64,000 nucleotides of DNA from an uncultured Candidatus Saccharibacteria bacterium (GCA_937898545.1 CALEJV010000005.1:62001-126000), one strand, 5' to 3'; shown: positions 8,600 through 17,483, counted from the stretch's first letter. Numbers and translations are program-made. The notes: generated by a model not told the origin, from the sequence alone.

Positions 8600-9277
8600 T
8601 TATTGATCTAAAACGTCGTCAAATTCCTCAAAAAAGTACGGGTCGCGAAAGAACACCCGCGCTACAATCTGCTCCACCGCCGGTGCAAGCGCGTACTGCG
8701 CCAGCTTATGTGGGCGCGCCCAGACGAGCCGCTCATGCGGAGTGATATCATCAGTCGCCCCATAAAACACATGAGCCAGTGTGGTTGAGAGAATCGCTTT
8801 GTCTACCCAAACACGAATATAACATTCGCCCGCATGCCGTAGCGCGAGATCCATAGTGCCAAGCTTTTCCGCTGCTTCGCGTTGAGCCGCCGCTTGGATA
8901 GATCTATCATCGATATGGAGCTTGCCGTAAGGGAGCGTCCAGGTATCGATGTAGGGCTGTTTGGTGCGCTGTTGGAGTAAGACATCACCATTACTATTTT
9001 GCACCACTAGCATGGTTACAATTTTAGGTTGGGTCCGAACCAGCATAGTGTCTGTGCTAACCCGATCGACATACGCCAAACCACGCGGTGCCAGACTATA
9101 GCCACCTGGCACTTTTTGGACAAGCTGGTGCTGGAGTAACACTTTGAGATGATAGCTAAAGAGATTGGTATCCACCCGTGGCGGGCGCAGATCACGAAAG
9201 CGAGCCATCTTGCGGTAGCACAGCACACTGAGAATTCGCCTTTGGATGTGGTGGTTAATCGTATCTTGCTCAAACAT
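8600..9277 (-). CDS. Winged-helix plus Nudix domain protein
   Basis: Residues 1-75 look like a winged helix-turn-helix (RRILSVLCYRKMARFRDL, NLFSYHLKVLLQHQLVQK, GYSLAPRGLAYV). Residues 85-215 are a Nudix fold with a degenerate box: GKLHIDD, then AAAQREAAEKLG, one residue longer than the canonical spacing and with EK where EE is expected. Hydrolase activity is therefore doubtful and ligand sensing is possible, comparable with NrtR regulators although NrtR has the domains in the opposite order. A 13-bp palindrome abuts the start codon, suggesting autoregulation. The ATG lacks a Shine-Dalgarno. Confidence 0.75.
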   Translation of the reverse strand: MFEQDTINHHIQRRILSVLCYRKMARFRDLRPPRVDTNLFSYHLKVLLQHQLVQKVPGGYSLAPRGLAYVDRVSTDTMLVRTQPKIVTMLVVQNSNGDVLLQQRTKQPYIDTWTLPYGKLHIDDRSIQAAAQREAAEKLGTMDLALRHAGECYIRVWVDKAILSTTLAHVFYGATDDITPHERLVWARPHKLAQYALAPAVEQIVARVFFRDPYFFEEFDDVLDQ

Positions 9278-9290
9278 ATTTGACTCAAAT
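9278..9290 (-). promoter_or_regulatory. Palindrome abutting the HTH-Nudix start
   Basis: ATTTGA and TCAAAT are perfect complements around a single C, ending one base before the ATG, with GATAAT just upstream. A candidate operator for the winged-helix protein itself. Confidence 0.4.
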
Positions 9291-9334
9291 TATCCTATCT
9301 ATCCATATTTACTATAGCACGCTATGGTAATGAT

Positions 9335-10648
9335 ATGAATAACCTGCCATACAATAGTCATCATAATAACCAATCTAATCACACGTCAACAACTTCGCTG
9401 CCAGAACACAATTATCCACTATACATATCACACGAACGAGATATCACACCATCACCTATCCAAAGCCAATTATGCCATATTGCACTGCAGAGTATGGAGA
9501 TAAGCTGCGATTTGGCCGATGTAATGCGCGTGCCACGCCAACCCGGTGGCGAGCGCGAGAATGACGCAGAGCATAGTTGGTCGCTTGCCGCCCTTGCGCC
9601 AGAATTACGCGCCTGTCTCTATCCGCAGCTGGATAATGATATGGTGCAGCAATTTGCAACTGTCCACGAGCTGCTCGAGATTGCCACTGGCGATGTCGCA
9701 ACGTTCGACCTTACCCCTGTGCAACTTTCCATCAAACAACAAAACGAGCAGCAAGCAGCCCACACATTATTACAGCGTCTTCCGCCCGTTATGCGTCAGG
9801 GGCTAGAGCGCTACGAAGCACAAAACACACCCGAAGCACGCTTTGTACGAGCAGTCGATAAGATTCTTCCAGTAGCGATGGATATTGTTGGGCAAGGGGT
9901 GCGGGTAGTCGAAGAGGACTATGGCATTAAAAATCTTGCTGAATTGCAAGCAGCACACGACAAGCTCATCGAGAGCTTCACTCAGCGATTTGGCACAGAA
10001 TTTCCTGAGCTCGCTGAGCTGTATGCAAACCTCGCTTATCATTTTGAGACATGCTATGCACAAGAAAAATCTGCCGACATGATGAGTTCTCACGTCCCTG
10101 AGCGTCCCAATCAGCTCAAAGAAGTTGAGCGTAAATTTTTAGTCAATCTTGATAAGATACCAGCAGATATTGACTCATATGATCATATCGACATCAGTCA
10201 GGGCTATCTCGCGCACAGCAGTGATGGATCGGAGACACGCGTCCGGCGTTTTGGTGATGGGCAACGTTTTGAGCTCACGGTAAAATCGGGCGGTACTGTC
10301 GTGCGAGATGAGCAAAATATCATTATTAATGAAGCAACCTTTGCTTCGCTATGGCCACTCACCAAGGGCAAGCGCATCGAGAAAACACGCTACTATGTAC
10401 CCTACACCGATCCTGATAGCAACGAGCATACAATCGAGCTTGATATCTACCACGGCAACCTTGAGGGGAAGCTCATCACTGCTGAAGTTGAGTTTCGTGG
10501 CCGCGAGACCGAGGCGACACTACGTGCTGAAACATTCTGCCCTCCCGAGTGGTGCAGTACAGATATTAGTTATGATCAACGCTACAAAAATAACGCACTA
10601 GCGAGCCAGCAACACGGCATGCTAGAGCTCAGTCAGGTGAGTATGTAA
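9335..10648 (+). CDS. HD-domain / CYTH-domain fusion protein
   Basis: The 437-aa protein has a low-complexity N-terminus (1-35), an HD-type metal phosphohydrolase domain (about 40-240; His80 in AEHSW, His111-Glu112 in HELLE, Asp175 in VRAVDK, as in the YfbR 5'-nucleotidase branch) and a CYTH domain (about 260-420) opening with EVERKFLV, the ExExK signature at Glu263, Glu265 and Lys267, followed by RVRRF, LTVKSGG and KTRYYV. CYTH proteins act on triphosphates such as PPPi, thiamine triphosphate or ATP (adenylate cyclase class IV), so the fusion may couple triphosphate cleavage with nucleotide dephosphorylation. That pairing is inference. It is convergent with trmB. Confidence 0.8.
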   Translation: MNNLPYNSHHNNQSNHTSTTSLPEHNYPLYISHERDITPSPIQSQLCHIALQSMEISCDLADVMRVPRQPGGERENDAEHSWSLAALAPELRACLYPQLDNDMVQQFATVHELLEIATGDVATFDLTPVQLSIKQQNEQQAAHTLLQRLPPVMRQGLERYEAQNTPEARFVRAVDKILPVAMDIVGQGVRVVEEDYGIKNLAELQAAHDKLIESFTQRFGTEFPELAELYANLAYHFETCYAQEKSADMMSSHVPERPNQLKEVERKFLVNLDKIPADIDSYDHIDISQGYLAHSSDGSETRVRRFGDGQRFELTVKSGGTVVRDEQNIIINEATFASLWPLTKGKRIEKTRYYVPYTDPDSNEHTIELDIYHGNLEGKLITAEVEFRGRETEATLRAETFCPPEWCSTDISYDQRYKNNALASQQHGMLELSQVSM

Positions 10649-10666
10649 TCTTGCTACGAAGCGGTA

Positions 10667-11338
10667 CTACTGGCCATTACCGGTCGTCGCTCGCACGCAG
10701 CCAATCGCTTTCCCCTCACTCATCCAGCGCTGTTCGTAGGCGGTGAGCGTCTTGTATTCATCAGGTAGTGACGACTCGTGGAGATCGAAAGATAATTCAC
10801 GAATTGACCACTGACAGGCAACGAGCTGCTCCAGGCTCCAACAAAAGAAATCACGATCGTCATGCTTGAGCAAAAGCGAGCCACCAGGCCGCAACAGCTG
10901 CTCGTACTGGCGCAAAAATGTTGGGTGGGTAAGACGCCGGCCAGCGCTGCGCCGCTTAGGGAATGGATCAGGAAAAGTCACCCACAACTGCTTGAGCGAG
11001 TGAGCAGCAAAGAGTTCGCCAATCTGATCGGCCCGAGCCCGCACAAACAGCACATTGGTGATGCCACGCTCGAGCGCCGTGTATGCACCTTTTTGCAAGC
11101 GATCACCCTTAACATCCAGTGCCACAAACACCTCATCCGGGTGCTGCGCCGCTAGTTCCACACTAAACATCCCGGTACCAGCGCCAACCTCGAGCACCGT
11201 TGCACTCTGCCGCACCTCTGGCGTTGCCTGGCACCATTCATCGTACTCGTAGCAGTTGGTGGCGTTATGAAACTTCGCAAAGCGATATTTCTTGCGTTTG
11301 CGAGTGATGATAAATTGCTGAGGGTCAAGATACGTCAT
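10667..11338 (-). CDS. trmB: tRNA (guanine-N7-)-methyltransferase
   Basis: Class I SAM-dependent methyltransferase that modifies G46 in the tRNA variable loop. The SAM site is VLEVGAGTGMFSVELA (about 48-63), the second acidic motif is VALDVKGDR, and the family signature FPDPFPKRRSAGRRLTHP (about 121-138) plays the PWxKxRHxKRR role. The usual C-terminal T-x-Y-E is visible as LTAYEQRW. Length 223 is typical. TATAAT ends six bases before the ATG with no Shine-Dalgarno. Confidence 0.92.
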   Translation of the reverse strand: MTYLDPQQFIITRKRKKYRFAKFHNATNCYEYDEWCQATPEVRQSATVLEVGAGTGMFSVELAAQHPDEVFVALDVKGDRLQKGAYTALERGITNVLFVRARADQIGELFAAHSLKQLWVTFPDPFPKRRSAGRRLTHPTFLRQYEQLLRPGGSLLLKHDDRDFFCWSLEQLVACQWSIRELSFDLHESSLPDEYKTLTAYEQRWMSEGKAIGCVRATTGNGQ

Positions 11339-11529
11339 GAGTCTATTATACCTGAATCACATGGCCTCTCTTTGCGGGTGGCCCCACGCTCCACGTTATT
11401 TGGGTGAGGTATGAGAATTCGCTATTTGTCTAGCATGTTTTTCACTCGAGTAAAGAGAATCTCTCTAAAAAATGTTGTAATACTTACATCACTAGGTAAG
11501 CTTCTAACTTTTTCTCAGGTTATTATGCC

Positions 11530-12063
11530 CTACCTGAGTCGTTCCACCACCCCATCAGATAGCACTCGTACTAAGCGTGATGGTGGCGTATCAGCTGGCA
11601 CAGTGCCACCATCATAATAGTAATCGACACCATCACCAAAGTACGCACGAGCTTCGGCAATAGTGCGGGCGGGCGACTGCCCTTCGAGATTGGCGCTGGG
11701 GGCGATCAACGGGCCAGTCTGGCGCAAGACCGCCTGGAGCCACGGCAGCTGCGGCTGGCGATAGGCCAGCATATCATTAGCGCGGCGTAACCACCGCGGA
11801 GCATGGGGCGAGTCGAGCAAAATACTTGTTGGCCAGGAGGTGTTAAGCGCCGGTAAGGTAGGCACATCGGCATAAGTTTGGCTGGCATCGGCCACGAGGA
11901 TGATGGGTGATTTATTACTATCACGCCGCTTAAGACGATACACCTGCGCTACTGCCGCTTCGTCATCTGCCCGGGCAACAATGCCATACAGGGTATCAGT
12001 CCGGAGTACTGCCACGCCACCACACTGCAAGGTAAGCACAAGCTGGTTTAATTCATTATTCAC
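11530..12063 (-). CDS. Sua5/YciO/YrdC threonylcarbamoyl-AMP synthase
   Basis: Makes threonylcarbamoyl-AMP from Thr, bicarbonate and ATP for the t6A37 modification of ANN-decoding tRNAs. Visible motifs are AVLRTDTLYGIVARADD (residues about 18-34), VYRLKRRDSNKSPIILV (41-57, the KxR and SxPI loop) and LIAPSANLEGQSPARTIAEA. At 177 residues it is a TsaC-size protein without the extra Sua5 domain. The start is a GTG at 12063, only 20 bases from the divergent mscS start. Confidence 0.9.
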   Translation of the reverse strand: MNNELNQLVLTLQCGGVAVLRTDTLYGIVARADDEAAVAQVYRLKRRDSNKSPIILVADASQTYADVPTLPALNTSWPTSILLDSPHAPRWLRRANDMLAYRQPQLPWLQAVLRQTGPLIAPSANLEGQSPARTIAEARAYFGDGVDYYYDGGTVPADTPPSRLVRVLSDGVVERLR

Positions 12064-12067
12064 ATCT

Positions 12068-12083
12068 GTTATACTACCATATT
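12068..12083. promoter_or_regulatory. Overlapping divergent -10 elements between the Sua5-type gene and mscS
   Basis: On the plus strand TATACT (12070-12075) ends eight bases before the mscS ATG. On the minus strand TATAAC (12073-12068) overlaps it and ends four bases before the GTG, with TAGTAT just upstream as an alternative. The 20-bp gap leaves no room for 5' leaders or ribosome sites. Confidence 0.55.
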
Positions 12084-12917
12084 ATGAAGCCAATTACCTC
12101 ACCCGAGCTCACCGCACTAGAGATTATTATCATTATTGTCGTGGCAATTGCATTGTATTGGTTGGGGCCGCGCGTGGTGATGTGGCTAACGCGACATGCC
12201 TTCGTTACCACATATCAGCGTACGCTGCCCAAGAAGGATCTCGAAAAGCGGCACAAGACGCTGGGCGGGCTCTTTGCTAATGTGTGGCGTATTATTGTGG
12301 TGGTGATTGCGGGCTATGCTATATTCACCCATTTTTTCAATAGCGCAGCTCTTGCGCCGCTGTTTGCGAGCGCAGGGATTATTGGTGTCGCCTTTGGGTT
12401 TGGCGCGCAGTCACTCGTTAAGGATTTCCTCTCAGGGGTGTTTATTATTAGTGAAAACCAGTATCGGGTAGGAGATATTATCGAGATTGATGGCTTTGGC
12501 GGGACGGTCGAGCGGATCGGTGTACGCTCCACAGTGATCCGCGACGTCGAGGGCAACGTCCACTTCTTCCCCAATGGTGTGGTGCAGCATGTTATCAACA
12601 AGACGATGGGCTATAGCAAGGTGTACTTCACCATCACCGTTGCGCCCGACACCAACATTAGCACTGCCAGCGATATCATCAATCGGATTGGTGAGGAAAT
12701 CTCCAGCGAGGAAAAATGGCAGCACAAGGTAATCGAGCCACCGCACTTCGACATCCTTGGCGACTTCAATGCGTCGTCGATTAGCCTTGTCGTCTCTGGC
12801 AAGACCCAACCATCCGACCAGTGGGCCCTCACGGCCGAGATGCGGCGACGGATCTTGCGTGAGTTTGAAAAAGAGCACATCGAGCTCGGCGCAGCCTCGC
12901 CAACCAAGCACAAGTAA
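12084..12917 (+). CDS. mscS: Small-conductance mechanosensitive channel
   Basis: MscS-family channel of 277 aa. Membrane helices lie near residues 12-35 and 70-90, and the pore helix TM3 (about 93-125) is Gly/Ala rich, AGIIGVAFGFGAQSLVKDFLSG, followed by the beta domain GVFIISENQYRVGDIIEI and GTVERIGVRSTVIRD (with FFPNG in place of IPN). The C-terminal alpha/beta vestibule continues to about 265. It releases solutes on hypo-osmotic shock. The start is set by the -10 box eight bases upstream. Confidence 0.93.
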   Translation: MKPITSPELTALEIIIIIVVAIALYWLGPRVVMWLTRHAFVTTYQRTLPKKDLEKRHKTLGGLFANVWRIIVVVIAGYAIFTHFFNSAALAPLFASAGIIGVAFGFGAQSLVKDFLSGVFIISENQYRVGDIIEIDGFGGTVERIGVRSTVIRDVEGNVHFFPNGVVQHVINKTMGYSKVYFTITVAPDTNISTASDIINRIGEEISSEEKWQHKVIEPPHFDILGDFNASSISLVVSGKTQPSDQWALTAEMRRRILREFEKEHIELGAASPTKHK

Positions 12918-13074
12918 CCTCTATTGCGTATGCATTGCTCCCGCCACAACAAAAATTCATTCTGCATAGCGGATAATCCTGCTGAGCTATTATGCTTTAA
13001 TGAAGCCCTAATCTCAAGGTGTATGACCTCTGTTAAGACACATCGCGTATTTACCAGTATAGTATAATACACTC

Positions 13075-13830
13075 ATGAATCAGCAATTTCCTTCTTATCC
13101 TAATCGATCACAGCTGGCGGCCCCACCCCAGACTCAGCCTGCGCCACCACCATATTATCCACAGCAGTCATCAGAGCCAACGCTCCAGGATAGCCTCACC
13201 CAACCAGCCGAGCAATCACCCACTCAGCAGCCTGCCCCTCTCGTTATGCAGCCAGCTCCCCAGCCTGCACCAGTAATGATGGATGCCAATTACAGTAGCG
13301 TTTTCGACGGTACACCACTGGTCATGGCAACGCCCGTCTCACACTATCGCAATCGCACCATCTTTAGCCAAGTGCCCTGTGTGCTCGAATGGACGACAGC
13401 CAATCGCATCCGCGCCGTCGACTTTGACCCCCAAACAAATCAAATGATCGGTGTAGTGCTCGACATCGATCCGCAGCAGATTACCAAAGCGGCGGTCGAG
13501 GCAAGCTTTATCATTATATGGGTCAATGGTCAGCGTATTCAATTCGACTTTGCTGGAGCGAGCGCTCAGCTGCTAGCAGGCCTTGGTGCTGCCGTGTCAC
13601 CTGGCGTTGGCGGCGCTCTCTATGGCCACAACATCGAGCGAGCCCTCAACAACGACTACGACTGGTGGTGGGCCGCCATCCAAGCCTACGCACCCTTCGC
13701 CAAGCTCGTCAATGGCCTCGAGCGCGACAGTATCATTATCAACAATAGTGTCAACGTTGCCCTCATCCTGGGTCTTGGGCTACCAATCTTGTTAGTGCTG
13801 ATCGCTTTTATTGCAGCAGTAATTACGTAA
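13075..13830 (+). CDS. Pro/Gln-rich protein with C-terminal membrane anchor
   Basis: Residues 1-70 are Pro, Gln and Ala rich and disordered (QTQPAPPPYYPQQSSEP and similar). Residues about 85-215 form a globular domain (NRTIFSQVPCVLEWTTANRI, MIGVVLDIDPQQITKAAVEA, DWWWAAIQAYAPFAKLVNGL). The end is a strong membrane helix (VNVALILGLGLPILLVLIAF), so it is probably tail-anchored with the bulk in the cytoplasm. TATAAT ends six bases before the ATG. No family is recognised. Confidence 0.65.
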   Translation: MNQQFPSYPNRSQLAAPPQTQPAPPPYYPQQSSEPTLQDSLTQPAEQSPTQQPAPLVMQPAPQPAPVMMDANYSSVFDGTPLVMATPVSHYRNRTIFSQVPCVLEWTTANRIRAVDFDPQTNQMIGVVLDIDPQQITKAAVEASFIIIWVNGQRIQFDFAGASAQLLAGLGAAVSPGVGGALYGHNIERALNNDYDWWWAAIQAYAPFAKLVNGLERDSIIINNSVNVALILGLGLPILLVLIAFIAAVIT

Positions 13831-13887
13831 TTATTTTAAGAGCAAATCATTTGACCAATCTCCTCTGATGCGTCATAATGGGGAGCT

Positions 13888-14451
13888 ATGAAGCGCACTT
13901 TTCTTGCTGTTGTTATAGTTGCTACTGCTGCACTTGGCTCTCCGGCCTATGCCGAGCCTGTTGCACCGCTCAGCAACGATCAACTCACTCAAATAAAACA
14001 GAACTGCGTCCGCGTCAAGTCTACCCTGCGGCGCATCCATGCTAACGATGGGCTTGTCCGGGTCAACCAAGGGCAGCAGTATGAGGTGATTGCCACCCGT
14101 CTGATGGCACCACTCAATAGCCGCATTGCCCTCAACCGGCTCGACGGTGTGGAGCTTGCCAAGACAACGGTAGAATACAATACTCAGCTTGCCGCCTTCC
14201 GCAGCGAATACCGCCAGTATGAGGAGAAGCTGTCCGAGTTGCTACGGACTGATTGCACCGATCAGCCCGTCGAGTTTTACTACCTCATCAAGCCAGTGCG
14301 TGAGCGTCGCAAGCGAGTGGCCGATGTTGCCTTGCGGCTCAACCAGCTACTGAGCCAGTACGGTTCGCAGTTTGATGTATTTTATAGTAAGCAATTCCCA
14401 GCCAAGAAGGAGGTACCGAGTGCCCAGCAGCCAGCCCAACCAACCCAATAA
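13888..14451 (+). CDS. Secreted 187-aa hypothetical protein
   Basis: A clear Sec signal peptide (basic MKRTF, hydrophobic core AVVIVATAALG, cleavage after AYA near residue 22) leads into a helical mature domain with two cysteines (Cys40 and one in RTDCTDQP) that could form a disulfide, and a polar Gln/Pro tail. Predicted coiled-coil stretches (AAFRSEYRQYEEKLSELL). It overlaps the next gene by 32 bases, and that gene's ribosome site lies inside this one, so the two are translationally coupled. Function unknown. Confidence 0.65.
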   Translation: MKRTFLAVVIVATAALGSPAYAEPVAPLSNDQLTQIKQNCVRVKSTLRRIHANDGLVRVNQGQQYEVIATRLMAPLNSRIALNRLDGVELAKTTVEYNTQLAAFRSEYRQYEEKLSELLRTDCTDQPVEFYYLIKPVRERRKRVADVALRLNQLLSQYGSQFDVFYSKQFPAKKEVPSAQQPAQPTQ

Positions 14452-14845
14452 TATCGACTTCGAGCACCAGCTAACCACCATGCGCGAGCACCGTTTTTTG
14501 GTGATGATCTGCGGGGTGATCGCTATTGCAGGCGTCATGGTGTGGATCGCCATGGATATGTACAACACCAGTGGCGCAGCGCAGGTTGATCTCAGTCGGC
14601 CTGGCTTCCAGGAGGTGCGCAAGCAAGCCGCTCGCGATGCCGAGCCCGAGACGTACAAAACTGAGGGTAGTATCACGAAGCAATCGCTCGACGAGTTCAA
14701 AAAAATGTACCAGCAGCGCCGCAGCAAGATCGCCGATGGTACCTTTGACCCAAACGTCCTGAGTGACGAATCACTCCAGCTATTCTCTACCAATAGCGAC
14801 ACCGAGAATCAGCAACAAACGCAAGCGCCAGCTGAGCAGCAATAG
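14420..14845 (+). CDS. 141-aa single-pass membrane protein, coupled to the preceding gene
   Basis: The GTG at 14420 is chosen because AGGAGG sits six bases upstream; an upstream ATG at 14372 lacks one. One membrane helix (about residues 30-50, LVMICGVIAIAGVMVWIAMDM) follows a polar N-terminus, and the extracytoplasmic part is charged and helical (FQEVRKQAARDAEPETYK, DEFKKMYQQRRSK) with a Gln-rich tail. Together with the secreted partner upstream it may form a small envelope complex; that is inference from coupling only. Confidence 0.6.
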   Translation: MPSSQPNQPNNIDFEHQLTTMREHRFLVMICGVIAIAGVMVWIAMDMYNTSGAAQVDLSRPGFQEVRKQAARDAEPETYKTEGSITKQSLDEFKKMYQQRRSKIADGTFDPNVLSDESLQLFSTNSDTENQQQTQAPAEQQ

Positions 14846-14868
14846 CGCCTCACGCTGGTAGCGCACAT

Positions 14869-14900
14869 AAACTCGCTTGGTATGAGCGAGTTTTATTTTT
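14869..14900 (+). terminator. Intrinsic terminator of the 13.9-14.8 kb operon
   Basis: AACTCGCT and AGCGAGTT pair around TGGTATG and are followed by TTATTTTT. Confidence 0.8.
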
Positions 14901-15045
14901 CTATTACTCTACTTTTACCTCTGTAGCTCAGCTTTATTTATGCTTACAAAAGAGAAAATAACAAAATAAGAGAATGAGCTAATATTGCAAAAGAAGGATC
15001 TTAAGCTGCAGATAGCTAGAACTACACAGCGTAAGCCAACATAAT

Positions 15046-15075
15046 TTGACATTGTTACCCCTTTCGTGATATAAG
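15046..15075 (+). promoter_or_regulatory. Consensus promoter of the metallopeptidase-like gene
   Basis: TTGACA (15046-15051), 18 bases, TATAAG (15070-15075). The ATG at 15085 lies nine bases after the -10 box. Confidence 0.65.
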
Positions 15076-15084
15076 ATAGTTAAT

Positions 15085-16557
15085 ATGACTCGCTCAAAAT
15101 CCGAAGTTGCGCCAGACGGCTCAACCCAAACACCAGAAGGTTTACCACGCCGTAAGGTATTGATGATGACTGGCCTGGGAGTGTTTAGTGCACTACTCCC
15201 CAGCGGCGACGCCCCTCAGCCTTCTGCAGAGCAGTGCCAAGACCACGAGAATGATTCATTCCAGCCGGTTGTTGTCCGGCTTGGTGTTGTGGCGCTCAAC
15301 GCCGCTGGCTTCGAACCTGGCAAGAGTAACGAAGAGATATTCGAAGAAGTGCATGTCCATACCAGCCGCATTACCCACACAACTCGTGGTGCGTATGAGT
15401 TCCACATTACCGAGTTTGCAAGCAACGTTGCGCCAGATAGCACTCGCACCAAGGAAGACGGCACGACCGAATACTATTACTCCAACGACCAAATCAAAAA
15501 AATTGCCGAAGAATATCGCGAGCAGCTAGACGTGCAGGATGGCGAGCATTCACTCATGCTAATGGCCGTTAACACAGCAGGTGTGGAGAATAATGTACTC
15601 GGCCTCGCCTTCCAGAGCACAGACGAAGACAAAGCCAAGGGCGGCAACGGCCCGATGGTGCTCGTGCTGAGCAACAAGACTGGTGGCAACGTATACAGCC
15701 ATGAGATTGGGCACGTACTCTCGAGAGATGAGAAAAACAGCGACCCCAGCAAAGAAAAGCAGTTCGGCAAAGGCATGGGGCACGAGATGGTGATGGACTG
15801 CCGCATCACCGATGCCGAAGGCAATGTAACACAGTATTGTGCTGTCGATACTATCCAACAGCTGCTTGCTATGGGCTGCGGCCTCAGCAAGCGCGATAAG
15901 TCTGACGCTGTGAATGAATACGCCTCCCCCGTCACTGTCATGGGTAACTCCATGGTCTACACCGATGCCGATACAAAGGTGAGCCAAATAACGAATGAAG
16001 TCACCGCAACAGAGGAGCACAAACCAATCTACTCGCCCGCCGAGCTTACCTTCCTCGATTCGCGCCTCCAGGTCGAGTGCACCACGTCGACCGATGGACG
16101 CTACCCGCTCTCGTATGACTTTCGCAAGCGCTTTGCCTTGGCGTACTCGCTACCCGCTGACCACGCGCTCAAGACAATCCTTCCCAAGGCCGATACACTG
16201 GTCTTTGCACCAATCATCGAGTATATCGATAAAGATACGCCATTTGACTCAACTGATCTAGATGCAGTACAGCGCCGCATTGGTGTCTTTGCCACGTGGG
16301 ACAATGGCCGCGGTACGGCGCTGCTAGATGTAAGCCTCTTTAACAAAATCGACTACAGCGGCGAGAAAGAGAACGTCATTTATGCCGACGAACAACTCGG
16401 CTTCGTCGCTGTCTCAGGCTACGACAAGAAGACCAAGAGCGAGTATGTGCGGATCGTTAGCCTCAGCTCGCAAGAAGGTATCACTCTGCTAGATGAGGCG
16501 CGGACGCGCACTGCCGAGCGCAATCAGCTCCTCCTTAAGCCTAAGCAAGCAAACTAG
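15085..16557 (+). CDS. Exported zinc-metallopeptidase-like protein (HExxH, Met-turn)
   Basis: The 490-aa protein starts with a signal-like segment containing a twin arginine (LPRRKVLMMTGLGVFSALLP, about 20-39), compatible with Tat or a long Sec signal. The catalytic motif HEIGH lies at 206-210, with Glu216 eleven positions from His206 where metzincins have their third His, and a Met-turn-like TVMGNSM near residues 284-290. The C-terminal 190 residues look like a beta-rich accessory domain. This suits a metzincin or M6/M11-like peptidase facing the cell exterior; the non-standard third ligand leaves activity uncertain. Strong leaderless promoter upstream. Confidence 0.7.
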   Translation: MTRSKSEVAPDGSTQTPEGLPRRKVLMMTGLGVFSALLPSGDAPQPSAEQCQDHENDSFQPVVVRLGVVALNAAGFEPGKSNEEIFEEVHVHTSRITHTTRGAYEFHITEFASNVAPDSTRTKEDGTTEYYYSNDQIKKIAEEYREQLDVQDGEHSLMLMAVNTAGVENNVLGLAFQSTDEDKAKGGNGPMVLVLSNKTGGNVYSHEIGHVLSRDEKNSDPSKEKQFGKGMGHEMVMDCRITDAEGNVTQYCAVDTIQQLLAMGCGLSKRDKSDAVNEYASPVTVMGNSMVYTDADTKVSQITNEVTATEEHKPIYSPAELTFLDSRLQVECTTSTDGRYPLSYDFRKRFALAYSLPADHALKTILPKADTLVFAPIIEYIDKDTPFDSTDLDAVQRRIGVFATWDNGRGTALLDVSLFNKIDYSGEKENVIYADEQLGFVAVSGYDKKTKSEYVRIVSLSSQEGITLLDEARTRTAERNQLLLKPKQAN

Positions 16558-16713
16558 TCGTAAGCTAGGTCTGTGCTTATCTATTGCCCTATACTTATCT
16601 TGCACACTGTTACAATGAACATTCTGTTCAGATATTCATTAATCACCTCAGCGGTGAGACGCCCATTGCCTCCATTTTGTGGTTTTCATCATATCTCCAC
16701 CGACTGCTCGCTT

Positions 16714-16741
16714 TTGCATTTGCACCACACTATGCTATACT
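16714..16741 (+). promoter_or_regulatory. Promoter of the VIT1-type transporter
   Basis: TTGCAT (16714-16719), 16 bases, TATACT (16736-16741), nine bases before the ATG. Confidence 0.5.
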
Positions 16742-16750
16742 AGCCAAGTT

Positions 16751-17293
16751 ATGAATATGAAACCTGTCCTCAAACGTTATATTTCTGAATTTGTCTATGG
16801 TGCGGTCGATGGTACCGTCACAACCTTTGCCGTAGTAGCAGCCAGTGCTGGCGCGGGTATCTCGAGTGCAATTATCTTGGTGCTGGGCGCAGCCAACCTC
16901 ATCGCCGATGGCTTCTCGATGGGTGCTAGCGCCTACCTCGCGGCCAGTGCTGAGCACGATGAGTCAGCGCGGAGTACAAGCAAACGCGCCTCGCCAAAAA
17001 TCATCGGCTTCATGACCTTTGCTGCCTTTGTCATTGTTGGTAGTGTGCCTGTTATCCCCTATCTTGCCCATGTGCTGGCACGCGGCTCGAGCGCGGCTCA
17101 TCCTCTGCTGTTTTACATCAGCTCGGGAGCGACGGCGCTCACCTTTGTAGCAATTGGCTATATCAAGGGCAAAGTTGGTGGTGAGAATCCACTCGTTGCT
17201 GCCCTGCAAACGCTTGCCCTCGGTGCTATCGCTGCTGCCCTGGCCTATGGCGCTGGAACAGTGCTCGCTGGGTGGCTTGGCGTGCAGCTGTAG
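16751..17293 (+). CDS. VIT1/CCC1-family Fe2+/Mn2+ transporter
   Basis: A 180-aa integral membrane protein with the family's diagnostic stretches: SEFVYGAVDGTVTTFAVVAA (about 11-30, cytoplasmic end of TM1 with Asp), NLIADGFSMGASAYLAASAE (TM2, metal-site Met and Gly) and a closing pair of Gly-rich helices. About five membrane helices are expected. Family members move iron or manganese out of the cytosol. The charged loop after TM2 is short, so the cytoplasmic metal-binding domain of plant VIT1 is missing. The ATG at 16751 is chosen over 16679 because of the promoter. Confidence 0.85.
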   Translation: MNMKPVLKRYISEFVYGAVDGTVTTFAVVAASAGAGISSAIILVLGAANLIADGFSMGASAYLAASAEHDESARSTSKRASPKIIGFMTFAAFVIVGSVPVIPYLAHVLARGSSAAHPLLFYISSGATALTFVAIGYIKGKVGGENPLVAALQTLALGAIAAALAYGAGTVLAGWLGVQL

Positions 17294-17483
17294 GAGTGGT
17301 CAAGAGTCTTATTGCCTTGAATCTTCGTTATGTTGCTATTGCCTCACCATAAATTCCTTACCTTTCATAAAAATGAATATACCTATTAGATATTCATTGT
17401 CTGCATAGGAAGCTAAACGCAAGTCATAGTTTAGAAAGGCTGCTATTGTCATGCACTATCTAGCGCTAATGTCTCTACGTATC

